Origin: Deltaproteobacteria bacterium
GTDB taxonomy: Bacteria; Desulfobacterota; DSM-4660; Desulfatiglandales; HGW-15
Assembly: GCA_019308745.1 (NCBI GenBank)
Contig: JAFDHO010000005.1
Location: 1 to 64,000, forward strand
Length of the DNA stretch: 64,000 nt
Direction of reading: 5' to 3'
Below the pieces are notes generated by a model. That model was not told the DNA's origin and searched no databases. It saw only the letters and a list, made by a program, of their open reading frames with translations. This document shows, one piece after another, positions 42,522 to 50,927 of the stretch. Every line of letters starts with the position of its first letter. Position 1 is the stretch's first letter. Both the position numbers and the translations under genes were made by a program.

Positions 42522-44036
42522 CTAGCCCCGGTAACCACCCTGGGAGAAGGATGTGCGGGAATTATTCGACAGGGCCTGATGCAACAGATCCTGTTTCGTC
42601 TTGAAGAGGGAGGCGCTGAGGCTGACGTGGTACTTGTGGGGGTTGTGGAGACGTTTGTAGGCATCGTCCAGTTCTTCGAGGTTCTTGAGGGTGGTCTTGC
42701 GAATCTCATGCATGGAGGGACTCCTGTACACCAGCTTTCCCTGCTTGAAGACAGGAACCAAGACCTCCCGCATGGTGAACTCCCCGGGATATGTCTTGAC
42801 CATGTGTGAAAACATGGGGTGAAAGGCCTTAAAAGAAGAGCCCTTGGGAAGAGGTTCTCCATCAAGGAACAGGACATCCCCTCTCATTTGCCCCCTTTGA
42901 TCATATATCCGCACCACCTTTTTCACGCCCGGATTGGTGATCTTTTCAGGGTTGTCGGACCTCTTTATCTTTGGGGTCATGCCCCTGCCATCTTTGTCCA
43001 GGGCCGTCAACTTGTAAACACCTCCAAGGGCCGGGCAGGAGTAAGACGTCGCGAGCCGGGTTCCTATGCCCCAGATGTCGATCTTTGCGCCCTGGCGCTT
43101 CAAGCTCTCAACCAACCACTCGTCGAGGTCACTGGACGCAACGATCTTGGCCTCCCTGAACCCTGCTTCATCCAACATCCTTCGCGCCTCTTTGCTCAGG
43201 TAGGCCAAATCACCGCTGTCCAATCGAATCCCGAGGGGCTTATGCCCTTCTTCCTTCAGTTCCCGCCACACCTTTATTGCATTGGGCACACCGCTCCTCA
43301 AGGTATCGTAGGTATCCACCAAGAGCAGGCATGCCTCCGGATACACCTTTGCGTAAGCTCGAAAGGCCTCCAGTTCATCCGAGAAGCTCTCGACCCAGGA
43401 GTGGGCATGGGTACCCCGGACCGGGATTCCATAGAGGCGTCCTGCCAAGACGTTCGATGTCGCGTCAACCCCGCCAATGTAAGCCGCCCGCGAGGCCATC
43501 AGGGCCCCGTCCGGTCCATGGGCCCTCCGAAGGCCGAAATCTACTACCGGATCCCCCTGTGCTGCCCACCGCATCCTGGCACCCTTCGTGGCTATGAGTG
43601 TCTGGTAGTTCATAATATTGAGGAGAATGGTTTCAATCAACTGTGCCTCTGGCAGGGGGCCCGCTACCCTGACAAGAGGCTCGTGGGGGAAGACCACCGT
43701 CCCCTCCGGAACGGCCCAAAGATCGCCCGAAAACCTGTATTTCTCGAGATATTGCAAGAAATTCCCCGGAAAGATGTTGAGACTATCCAGGTATTCCAGG
43801 TCATCCCGCTCAAAGCGAAGGTCTTTTATGTATTCGATCAGGTCTGCCAGGCCTGCCAGGACACAATAGCCACCCTCATCCGGTATTCGCCGAAAGAAGT
43901 AGTCGAAGTTGGCCACCTGATCCTTTTTCCCCGCCTGGACGTACCCCCCTACCATTGTAAGCTGATATAGGTCTGTTAGCAGAGCCCACTTAAAACGCAC
44001 TTTCCCTTCCTCCTTCAGGTCCGCCCTTTGTTTCAA
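42522..44036 (-). CDS. pncB: Nicotinate phosphoribosyltransferase
   Basis: 504 aa; [59 protein letters not shown]. Confidence 0.95.
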   Translation of the reverse strand: MKQRADLKEEGKVRFKWALLTDLYQLTMVGGYVQAGKKDQVANFDYFFRRIPDEGGYCVLAGLADLIEYIKDLRFERDDLEYLDSLNIFPGNFLQYLEKYRFSGDLWAVPEGTVVFPHEPLVRVAGPLPEAQLIETILLNIMNYQTLIATKGARMRWAAQGDPVVDFGLRRAHGPDGALMASRAAYIGGVDATSNVLAGRLYGIPVRGTHAHSWVESFSDELEAFRAYAKVYPEACLLLVDTYDTLRSGVPNAIKVWRELKEEGHKPLGIRLDSGDLAYLSKEARRMLDEAGFREAKIVASSDLDEWLVESLKRQGAKIDIWGIGTRLATSYSCPALGGVYKLTALDKDGRGMTPKIKRSDNPEKITNPGVKKVVRIYDQRGQMRGDVLFLDGEPLPKGSSFKAFHPMFSHMVKTYPGEFTMREVLVPVFKQGKLVYRSPSMHEIRKTTLKNLEELDDAYKRLHNPHKYHVSLSASLFKTKQDLLHQALSNNSRTSFSQGGYRG

Positions 44037-44145
44037 TCTCTCCAGGTCTTCTTACAGTTCCGTGTCTTTGCTTTACCTCCCGAATAAGGCACGTGCGAGC
44101 GCTCTTGTGTGGACCATGTTAACCCGAGCCCTGTGCCATGCTCAT

Positions 44146-44493
44146 TTAACAGCAAATCACCTTACCACACCCGTCACTTCCCTGGCCCGGACCAGACCCC
44201 TTGCCCTCCGAGTCTGCGCTACAACAACATGCTGCGCCATCCCTCCCCAAGGCCGCGTTGATGAGCGCTGCCGCACATCCCACGCCGGCCTCAACCCTGA
44301 TCGCTTCGGCCGGACAATTGGTCCGACATGCACCGCACTCCATGCACGCATCCCGATTCCCTATTCCCGCCTTTCCGTTATCCAAGGTCCATACTCCCTG
44401 CGGGCACACGATGGCGCACATGCCGCAACCTATGCACTTGCCCGGATCAAAGTCCAGGGTAACCACGTTTTTCAAATACATCAATCTGCCCAT
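44146..44493 (-). CDS. hgcB: HgcB mercury-methylation ferredoxin
   Basis: 115 aa; CIGCGMCAIVCP, MECGACRTNCP, VGCAAALINAALG, C-terminal vicinal Cys (GKVICC*). Confidence 0.95.
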   Translation of the reverse strand: MGRLMYLKNVVTLDFDPGKCIGCGMCAIVCPQGVWTLDNGKAGIGNRDACMECGACRTNCPAEAIRVEAGVGCAAALINAALGRDGAACCCSADSEGKGSGPGQGSDGCGKVICC

Positions 44494-44595
44494 ATCCTCT
44501 CAACCTCTCTCCAGTAATGGCCCTTGTCCACATCATTTCCCGGGTCCAATCCATGGGTGAAACTTGAGGCATCATTTCATTCTGACCCTCGTGGA

Positions 44596-45783
44596 TCAAG
44601 CCTTAGCCGGAAGTCGCGCCACAAGCGACCCTATCCAAAGGACGAGGCCGATAATTCCGCCGGTCACCTCCATTGGGACTGCCCACCTCATCTCCTTCTT
44701 CACCCCGGAGAGGGATGTATAGGAAGAGGCGCCTGTGAAGTTCATGGCCAAATAGGCCGACAGGGATGGTAGCAGGAAAAACCAGGCCAACAGCTCCGTC
44801 CTCGCTGCCCAGGTTCCCATTTCTCCCGCCTTCACCACGTACATCGTGAAGGCCCCCAACAACCCCATGAACAGTCCTTTGGTTGAAAAGGCATGCCCGG
44901 GCAACCAGGGCAACAATAGGGGAGTGAAGACCGCTCCGGCGAGGATCGAAAACAGGACTCCCAGGGAAGCGAAAACGCCCTGGTCGAGAATATTCGTGAA
45001 GAACCCTGACGGCCCGAGAAAACCGCTCAACAGACATAGGGCGGCAGCAACGATGAGGGCCCCTTTGACGGCGCCTGCCAGTTCCACAGGAATCAACACA
45101 AAACGCTCCCAGATCGTAAAAGACTTCACTCTCATCTCTGGATTCGCCCTGCATCCTTTGTCCAAGAAGGAAGGAAGGTCCGCGGCCCTTATTGGCCCGT
45201 AGATCGACTTAAAGCCCGAGAACTTTTTCACCAGGTGAGCGGCTACTCCCGGGGCGGAGAGCTGCGGGAGAATCAATTCCCTGTGGGTCACCACCGTCTT
45301 GAGCCGGCTGGTTTCTATCCGCCTTACCAGTTCTTCCATCCCGAAAGTCCCTTTGCCAGCAGCGCACCAGACGTTTATTCCCTTCGTGTCCAGGACTAAT
45401 ACCCAGGCGCTGCGTCCCTTCAGTTCCTTTCGGAGGCTGTCGAAACTCATCTTGTAGTTGGCGGTAACCATCACCGGGCTCTCTTCGTCCGGCTCTCCAA
45501 TGCCGTAGAGGCCCGGGGCAACTGCATAATGCATGCGACCTATCCCCCACCTGGCCCTGAACGTCCCGAGGCGGTCCCTGAAGCAAAGGGAAGAGGAGAC
45601 AAGGGGGATCCTCCCGGCAGGGCTCTCCAATGATCCTATTACAAAGGGCTGCTCAAGGCGGGGCTTTGAAACATCCCCTTCTTCTGATTCTCCGCAACAT
45701 TTGGCGGGAGCGGTCACATTGTCGGTTGCCATCTTGAGCATGACCACCCCGGACCATTGTTTTCCTGTCTCCTCTTTTTTCAC
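44596..45783 (-). CDS. hgcA: HgcA corrinoid mercury-methylation protein
   Basis: 395 aa; cap-helix motif GINVWCAAGKGTFG, C-terminal multi-TM domain, adjacent hgcB; GTG start with SD GGAGGAATC. Confidence 0.96.
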   Translation of the reverse strand: MKKEETGKQWSGVVMLKMATDNVTAPAKCCGESEEGDVSKPRLEQPFVIGSLESPAGRIPLVSSSLCFRDRLGTFRARWGIGRMHYAVAPGLYGIGEPDEESPVMVTANYKMSFDSLRKELKGRSAWVLVLDTKGINVWCAAGKGTFGMEELVRRIETSRLKTVVTHRELILPQLSAPGVAAHLVKKFSGFKSIYGPIRAADLPSFLDKGCRANPEMRVKSFTIWERFVLIPVELAGAVKGALIVAAALCLLSGFLGPSGFFTNILDQGVFASLGVLFSILAGAVFTPLLLPWLPGHAFSTKGLFMGLLGAFTMYVVKAGEMGTWAARTELLAWFFLLPSLSAYLAMNFTGASSYTSLSGVKKEMRWAVPMEVTGGIIGLVLWIGSLVARLPAKA

Positions 45784-45803
45784 GATTCCTCCGAGTCGGC
45801 GGC

Positions 45804-46235
45804 TCAGAATTTGCAGCCCCCGATGGAGCTGGCCCTTTTCATAGCGTCTAGGAATATTCCCACGGACTCGTACACCTCTGAGCTCTTCTCTTCCGGGATA
45901 CCTCTCCTGATGCTATCAATAAAGATCGAGAGGCAGTCCCAGATACTGTTCCAGGCATCTACCCCTTCTTGGGTCAAGGACAGATTGATAGCCCTCCCGT
46001 CCTGTTGACACCTTTCCCTGCGGATAAGCCCCTGCCTGACCAAGGGATTCACCAGGCGTGTCGTGGTGCTTTTGTCCACACCCAGGACATCATGGAGCTC
46101 TGAGAGCCTCATCCTCTTCCTCTCCCCTATGGCATCCAGGACACGGAATTGGGAAAAGGTGACGTTTTCACAAAAGACCTCTTCCTTTTGGCAGCACCTT
46201 AGTGCCTTTGCCAGCTCCGAGATAAGGAACAACAT
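45804..46235 (-). CDS. MarR-family transcriptional regulator with N-terminal cysteines (ORF track starts at TTG 46283; ATG 46235 is preferred)
   Basis: LSELHDVLGVDKSTTTRLVNPLVRQGLIRRERCQQDGRAINLSLTQEG wHTH; CCQKEEVFC; 12 nt from hgcA ATG-proximal SD region, same strand. Confidence 0.88.
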   Translation of the reverse strand: MLFLISELAKALRCCQKEEVFCENVTFSQFRVLDAIGERKRMRLSELHDVLGVDKSTTTRLVNPLVRQGLIRRERCQQDGRAINLSLTQEGVDAWNSIWDCLSIFIDSIRRGIPEEKSSEVYESVGIFLDAMKRASSIGGCKF

Positions 46236-46266
46236 CCTGCGATGACCTTTGGTGTCATGATCGTAC

Positions 46267-46302
46267 ATAGTTGTATTGTACAACTATTTATGCCGTTGTC
46301 AA
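46267..46302 (-). promoter_or_regulatory. Promoter plus putative operator for marR-hgcA-hgcB
   Basis: Perfect inverted repeat ATAGTTGTA-TTG-TACAACTAT (46267-46287) overlaps -10 TACAAT (46275-46280); -35 TTGACA (46297-46302), 16-nt spacer. Confidence 0.8.
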
Positions 46303-46480
46303 GCGGAAAATCGTCCCAACGTGATAACCAGGCTCTCAAGTTTCAGGACGACCCTTTCGAAGGTGCAAGCCGGTGGCGCACCTCCCACCGAACAATCCCC
46401 TTGCCTCTTGTCCTGTTTTGTGTATACTCATTTTCACCGAGTCTGGGACAGATTGAAATGCCGTTCCGGGAACAAGTCGC

Positions 46481-46948
46481 ATGTTAGGAGACATACCCAG
46501 GGAAAGGGCCGAATTCCTGGCCCGTGACTACAGCCGCGGTTTCATAAGGCACTGTGGGTTCAGGGCACAGACCGTCAAGAGGGGGTTTTTCCAATCCCAC
46601 GTGGTGATCTCTGATCACCACCGCCAGCAGGATGGCTTTGTTCATGCGGGGGTCATGGCCACAATGGCGGATCATACGGCAGGTTATGCTGCCTTTACAA
46701 CGGTCAGTGACGATTTCCAGATCTTGACTATCGAATTCAAGATCAACTTCTTAAGACCCGCCTACGGGGATGCCCTCTCTTGCCGCGCCACGGTCATTAG
46801 AGAAGGAAACAAGATCATTATCTCAGAATCAGAAGTTTTCGACCTGCGGGGAAATGAAGAAAAATTAGCGGCAAAGGCCCTTGTGACGCTTATGGCGGTT
46901 CACAGGGATGAGCTTAACTCCAAGGGGTATTCGACTCGGAGTCAATGA
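46481..46948 (+). CDS. PaaI-family hotdog thioesterase
   Basis: 155 aa; DGFVHAGVMATMADHTAGYAAFT, hotdog fold pattern. Confidence 0.9.
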   Translation: MLGDIPRERAEFLARDYSRGFIRHCGFRAQTVKRGFFQSHVVISDHHRQQDGFVHAGVMATMADHTAGYAAFTTVSDDFQILTIEFKINFLRPAYGDALSCRATVIREGNKIIISESEVFDLRGNEEKLAAKALVTLMAVHRDELNSKGYSTRSQ

Positions 46949-47083
46949 CCCACGGCTTGACTTTGTGGACAAAAGCCTATATTGATCTGGTGTTCGCCTC
47001 ACGACCCCTTGCTCAAATTCAGGTATTGTCCCATGGGCACAAGGAGGCTAAAGAGGATCGTCCTTTAGCTCTTCTTACCTTGA

Positions 47084-47159
47084 GCCACCGTAGCTCAGCT
47101 GGCAGAGCACCTCACTCGTAATGAGGATGTCCGCGGTTCGACTCCGCGCGGTGGCTCCA
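47084..47159 (+). tRNA. tRNA-Thr (CGT), CCA encoded
   Basis: GCCACCG...CGGTGGC acceptor stem, CCTCA-CTCGTAA-TGAGG anticodon stem-loop, GGTTCGACTCC T-loop, discriminator T then CCA. Confidence 0.97.
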
Positions 47160-47298
47160 AAAAAAATTCATTTGATGACGCCGCTCACCTTTCGGGCACT
47201 CCAGAGCTTCCTGCAGCCTTCTGCCTCACGTCTGTCTGGCGACATGCCATGGGGGTGGACACCTCCCGGTTGTGAGACCTATTGGAAGGAGTTTCTCA

Positions 47299-48375
47299 AT
47301 GAAGTCTATCCTGGCGATTGATATCGGTGCAGGGACCATGGACATCCTCTACTACGAACTGGAATCTGGGACCCATTACAAGGCCGTGGCCCAGTCCCCG
47401 GTCCTCAGTCTGGCCAGTGCATTGGAAAAAGTCCCCGGTCCTATCTTGGTCACCGGGGTAGAGATGGGCGGGGGAGCCGTGGCAAAGGTATTGAGCCAAC
47501 GGGCTCGAAAGAGCCAGGTTCTCATGTCTGTCTCCTCGGCCGCCACTGTTCACCATAACCTGGACAGGGTCCGTTCCATGGGGATCCAGGTGGTCGGTGA
47601 CGAGGAGGCGGAGGATCTGCGCGAGGGGGCGAAATACCGCCATATCGAATTGGGAGACATTCAATTTGACAGGCTTGAGGCCCTTGTGAGAGCCCTGGGT
47701 GTCCCTTTTTCCTTTCACGTCATCGGCATCTGCGCCCAGGACCACGGCCGGCCTCCCGAGGGTATCTCTCACCTGGACTACCGTCACAGGATGTTCAAGG
47801 AGCGGTTGGACCACGCCCCCTATCCCCATCACTTGCTTTACCGGAGCGACGAAGTCCCCCAGACCTTCAACCGATTGAATTCCATAGCGCTTCGTGCACG
47901 CTCCCTGCCCGCAGAGGAAGTGTACGTAATGGATAGCGGGATGGCGGCCATCCTGGGCGCCTCGATGGATCCCCGCCTCCAGGGAAAAGACAAGGCCCTC
48001 GTCCTGGATGTTGCCACGTCTCATACATTGGGAGCTTCCGTGCTGGGGGGAGAGATTGCGGGGTTCTTCGAATACCACACCAGCGATATCACCCCGGAGA
48101 AGATAGAGGATCTCCTTGTCAAGTTATGTAACGGCCAACTAACCCATTCCCAAATCCTCGATGAGGGAGGACACGGGGCCTATATTCGAAGGCCTATTGG
48201 ATTTGCTGACCTGGAAACGATCGTGGCAACGGGGCCCAAGAGAGGGATCCTAAGAGGGACATCCCTGCCCGTCCACCTCGGAGCACCACTAGGAGACAAC
48301 ATGATGACGGGGGCCGTCGGGCTCCTCGAGGCCATTCGGCGAAGGAAGGGCGGCGATCCAATCACCTATGAGTAG
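47299..48375 (+). CDS. DUF1786-like actin/Hsp70-fold family protein
   Basis: MKSILAIDIGAGTMDILYYELESG and VYVMDSGMAAILGA, ALVLDVATSHTLGA nucleotide-binding-like motifs. Confidence 0.75.
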   Translation: MKSILAIDIGAGTMDILYYELESGTHYKAVAQSPVLSLASALEKVPGPILVTGVEMGGGAVAKVLSQRARKSQVLMSVSSAATVHHNLDRVRSMGIQVVGDEEAEDLREGAKYRHIELGDIQFDRLEALVRALGVPFSFHVIGICAQDHGRPPEGISHLDYRHRMFKERLDHAPYPHHLLYRSDEVPQTFNRLNSIALRARSLPAEEVYVMDSGMAAILGASMDPRLQGKDKALVLDVATSHTLGASVLGGEIAGFFEYHTSDITPEKIEDLLVKLCNGQLTHSQILDEGGHGAYIRRPIGFADLETIVATGPKRGILRGTSLPVHLGAPLGDNMMTGAVGLLEAIRRRKGGDPITYE

Positions 48376-48550
48376 GAGCGGGCTGAAATGATATAGATGC
48401 AGTCACCCCGGGGCAGGGGTCCCACCCGTTTCTCTCCATCTAGGGAGGGAGCCTCCCCGTCTAACAGGGAAAAAGATATTGTAAAAAGACATCAGAAGAG
48501 TTAAATACCCTATCCGGTTCATTCATTTTCAGTCCAAAGGTGCAGGGAGG

Positions 48551-48787
48551 GTGCAAATGGAGTTTGTTCAAGACTATTTCGAATGTGACGCCTGCCAAAA
48601 CAGAAAGTTCATGAAGGTGTATGAGTTCTCCATGCGCTTTAGAGGCGTTAACTTCTCCGATGAGTTCTTCTATGATAAAGTGACTGATGAGATGTACCAG
48701 TGCATCGCGTGCAACAAGATCTTCACCAAAGACCAGATAGAGGAAGGCCTCTTGAGTTTCAAGAGAATCCGGAAAAAGGCAGGCTAG
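48551..48787 (+). CDS. Small protein with two CxxC pairs (putative zinc ribbon)
   Basis: 78 aa; FECDACQNRK ... YQCIACNKIF. Confidence 0.65.
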   Translation: MQMEFVQDYFECDACQNRKFMKVYEFSMRFRGVNFSDEFFYDKVTDEMYQCIACNKIFTKDQIEEGLLSFKRIRKKAG

Positions 48788-48827
48788 TCAAAGTCCTTTC
48801 AGGTCGTTGCTTGCGATAAGGGGGCGA

Positions 48828-49553
48828 TCATTGGGGGGAATCTGATTTGGTTTGCTCCAGGTCCTTTAGATAGAATTGGAACTTGTAGGATCCGAGTTCA
48901 ATGGTGTCGAATTCCTTCAGTTCCGCACTCCCTTTGACGACCTTCCCATTGACTTTCAGCTTTGTCATACCCCCGGTAAAGGAAATAGTGTAACCCGAAG
49001 GACGCCGGCTGATCGTTGCGGCAGTCCCCCCCAAGAAGATGCCCGACAGCTTGATCTCAGAGGTATCCGCCTTTCCGATCTTCGTGAGCTTCTTTGTCAA
49101 CTCTATTTCACCCAGTCCGGAACCATCTACAAAATTTACGGCTCCGATCCTCCCGGGGCCCTTAGGCTTGAGAGGATGGATTTCCTGCTTTGAAAGAAGT
49201 TCCTTCTGCCTGGCCGTCTCCAGAAGCATGGTCTTTTCAGCATCGAGTCCGGGTTCATCCTTCTTGCCGGCAGAAACAAAGATGATGCTGTGCTTGCCGA
49301 TCAATATATTGTCGCCGTGGGAGAGCTTGCGAACCGAGATCTTCTCTTCGTTAACAAAGGTGCCGTTCGTGCTCTGGAGATCCGTCAGGATATACTCCGG
49401 GCCCACTTTGTCTATTTTTGCATGATAGCTGGACACCGCCAGGTTATCGATGACAATGTCATTGTCCCTGTGGCGACCTATTGTCATGCTATCCTCCCTG
49501 AAAGGGAACTCCTTGATGACCTGTTTGTTGAATGTCAGGATCAGCTTGGTCAT
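48828..49553 (-). CDS. FHA-domain protein (probably two FHA-like modules)
   Basis: FREDSMTIGRHRDNDIVIDNLAVSSYHAKI...LTDLQSTNGTFVNEEKI. Confidence 0.9.
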   Translation of the reverse strand: MTKLILTFNKQVIKEFPFREDSMTIGRHRDNDIVIDNLAVSSYHAKIDKVGPEYILTDLQSTNGTFVNEEKISVRKLSHGDNILIGKHSIIFVSAGKKDEPGLDAEKTMLLETARQKELLSKQEIHPLKPKGPGRIGAVNFVDGSGLGEIELTKKLTKIGKADTSEIKLSGIFLGGTAATISRRPSGYTISFTGGMTKLKVNGKVVKGSAELKEFDTIELGSYKFQFYLKDLEQTKSDSPQ

Positions 49554-49760
49554 AGTCCTATTCCCCCCTTCTGGTTACACAAACTAAAGGTTAACTAATT
49601 AATCTCAAAATAGCAATATATTTGTCACCAGGGAGATCCTTTTTCCCAAAAAACAGACGATAGATTTTTGGCAGCCGCCTGTGCCCTGCCCTTTCGCTCC
49701 TCGCCCCATAAGGGAGTCTGGCATATGAAGGTAAGTGAAGCTCCTCCGCGCTCCCACACT

Positions 49761-49784
49761 GGGCATCCCGGCGAAGGCGAGTGA
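49761..49784 (+). repeat. Dispersed short motif GGGCATCCCGGCGAAGGCGAGTGA
   Basis: Exact match (inverted) to 42311-42334. Confidence 0.7.
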
Positions 49785-49912
49785 GCGGGAGGGTAGGTCC
49801 AACCTTACGGTATCCCAATATTCCGTGCGCATTGGTGCCCCCTGTCCCTTCCAAGGGATCTTGATCCATTTTCATGCGCCAAGACTACTTGGGGTACTGA
49901 TCAAGCATCGCA

Positions 49913-50770
49913 TCACGGATTGGTCAGCTTCCTCGCCCCGGTGAGAAGATCGGAGAAGAAGTAGCCCAGCTTGCTTCCGATCTTGCCCTGTCTCCTCCCG
50001 CCCACGTCTGAGAAGAACAGGGTGACCACTGTCGTATTATCGCGGGCGCCACGCTTGAGGGTCATCTCCACGAGCTCCCTGCAAATCTCTTCCGGGTCGT
50101 CACCTCTTTGGGCTATCCCCAGGATTTCTTCGTCGCTTACCAGATCCGTCAAACCGTCCGTACATAACAGGAATCGGTCATTGTCCGAGGGCTCTATCTC
50201 ATAGATATCCACATCCAGTTCTTGAGAAGACCCCAGGTTCCTGGTCAAGACATGCCTAAGGGTCGAGTTCTGAGCCTCCTCTTTCGTCATGATCCCCATC
50301 TCGACCTGTTCTGACACCACTGTGTGATCTTTTGATAGTTTTTCGCTCTGACCGTCCCGGATGAGGTAAATGCGGCTGTCACCCACGTTGCCGGCTATGA
50401 CGATGGCGGGAGTAACGACAAGGAGGGCAATGGTCGTGCCCATACCCCGGTATTGCTCATACTGGTTAGCCATTTCATAGATGATGCGATTGGCGAGACG
50501 TATGCTACCCAGGACGTAGTTGCCCTGCACGCTCAGGGAGGGGTCCTGGGCTCCAAAGATCTCCTCTGGATGCGCTCCCTCCTCAAGCCATTTTTTATAG
50601 GCCTGACTCACGATCTTTGCAGCTATGTTGCTTGCCACTCCACCCGCCTGATGCCCCCCCATGCCATCGGCAACCAGGTAGAGCCCCAGGGCCTCTTCGA
50701 TACTATACACATCTTCATTCCTCACTCTCTTGAGTCCGACATCGGTTATCCCCGCAGATCTTACCAGCAA
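49913..50770 (-). CDS. PP2C-type (Stp1-like) serine/threonine phosphatase
   Basis: 285 aa; YLVADGMGGHQAGGVAS, GNVGDSRIYLIRDG, LLCTDGLTDLVSDEE, RGARDNTTVVTLFF. Confidence 0.95.
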   Translation of the reverse strand: MLVRSAGITDVGLKRVRNEDVYSIEEALGLYLVADGMGGHQAGGVASNIAAKIVSQAYKKWLEEGAHPEEIFGAQDPSLSVQGNYVLGSIRLANRIIYEMANQYEQYRGMGTTIALLVVTPAIVIAGNVGDSRIYLIRDGQSEKLSKDHTVVSEQVEMGIMTKEEAQNSTLRHVLTRNLGSSQELDVDIYEIEPSDNDRFLLCTDGLTDLVSDEEILGIAQRGDDPEEICRELVEMTLKRGARDNTTVVTLFFSDVGGRRQGKIGSKLGYFFSDLLTGARKLTNP

Positions 50771-50927
50771 TTCTCCGTAACCTCCCTTTTGTCAAGATGG
50801 TATCACACCCTTGGAAGCCCGCGGCAGGCCCCCGCAAAGGCAAGCTATCCACGGGGGCCATTGATCTTTCTTCAAAGGCCTCCGTGCCTTTTTCCTTGGT
50901 CCTTTTGACCCACCATTCTTATCAGGC

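Noticed and set aside
42819-43970. 383-aa plus ORF opposite pncB, and 57252-58379 (375 aa) opposite pilC
   Set aside because: Both are antisense frames without recognisable domains over strongly supported genes.
47084-47159. tRNA-Thr as an integration site for a genomic island
   Set aside because: No integrase, no repeated tRNA 3' end downstream, and flanking genes look like ordinary chromosome.
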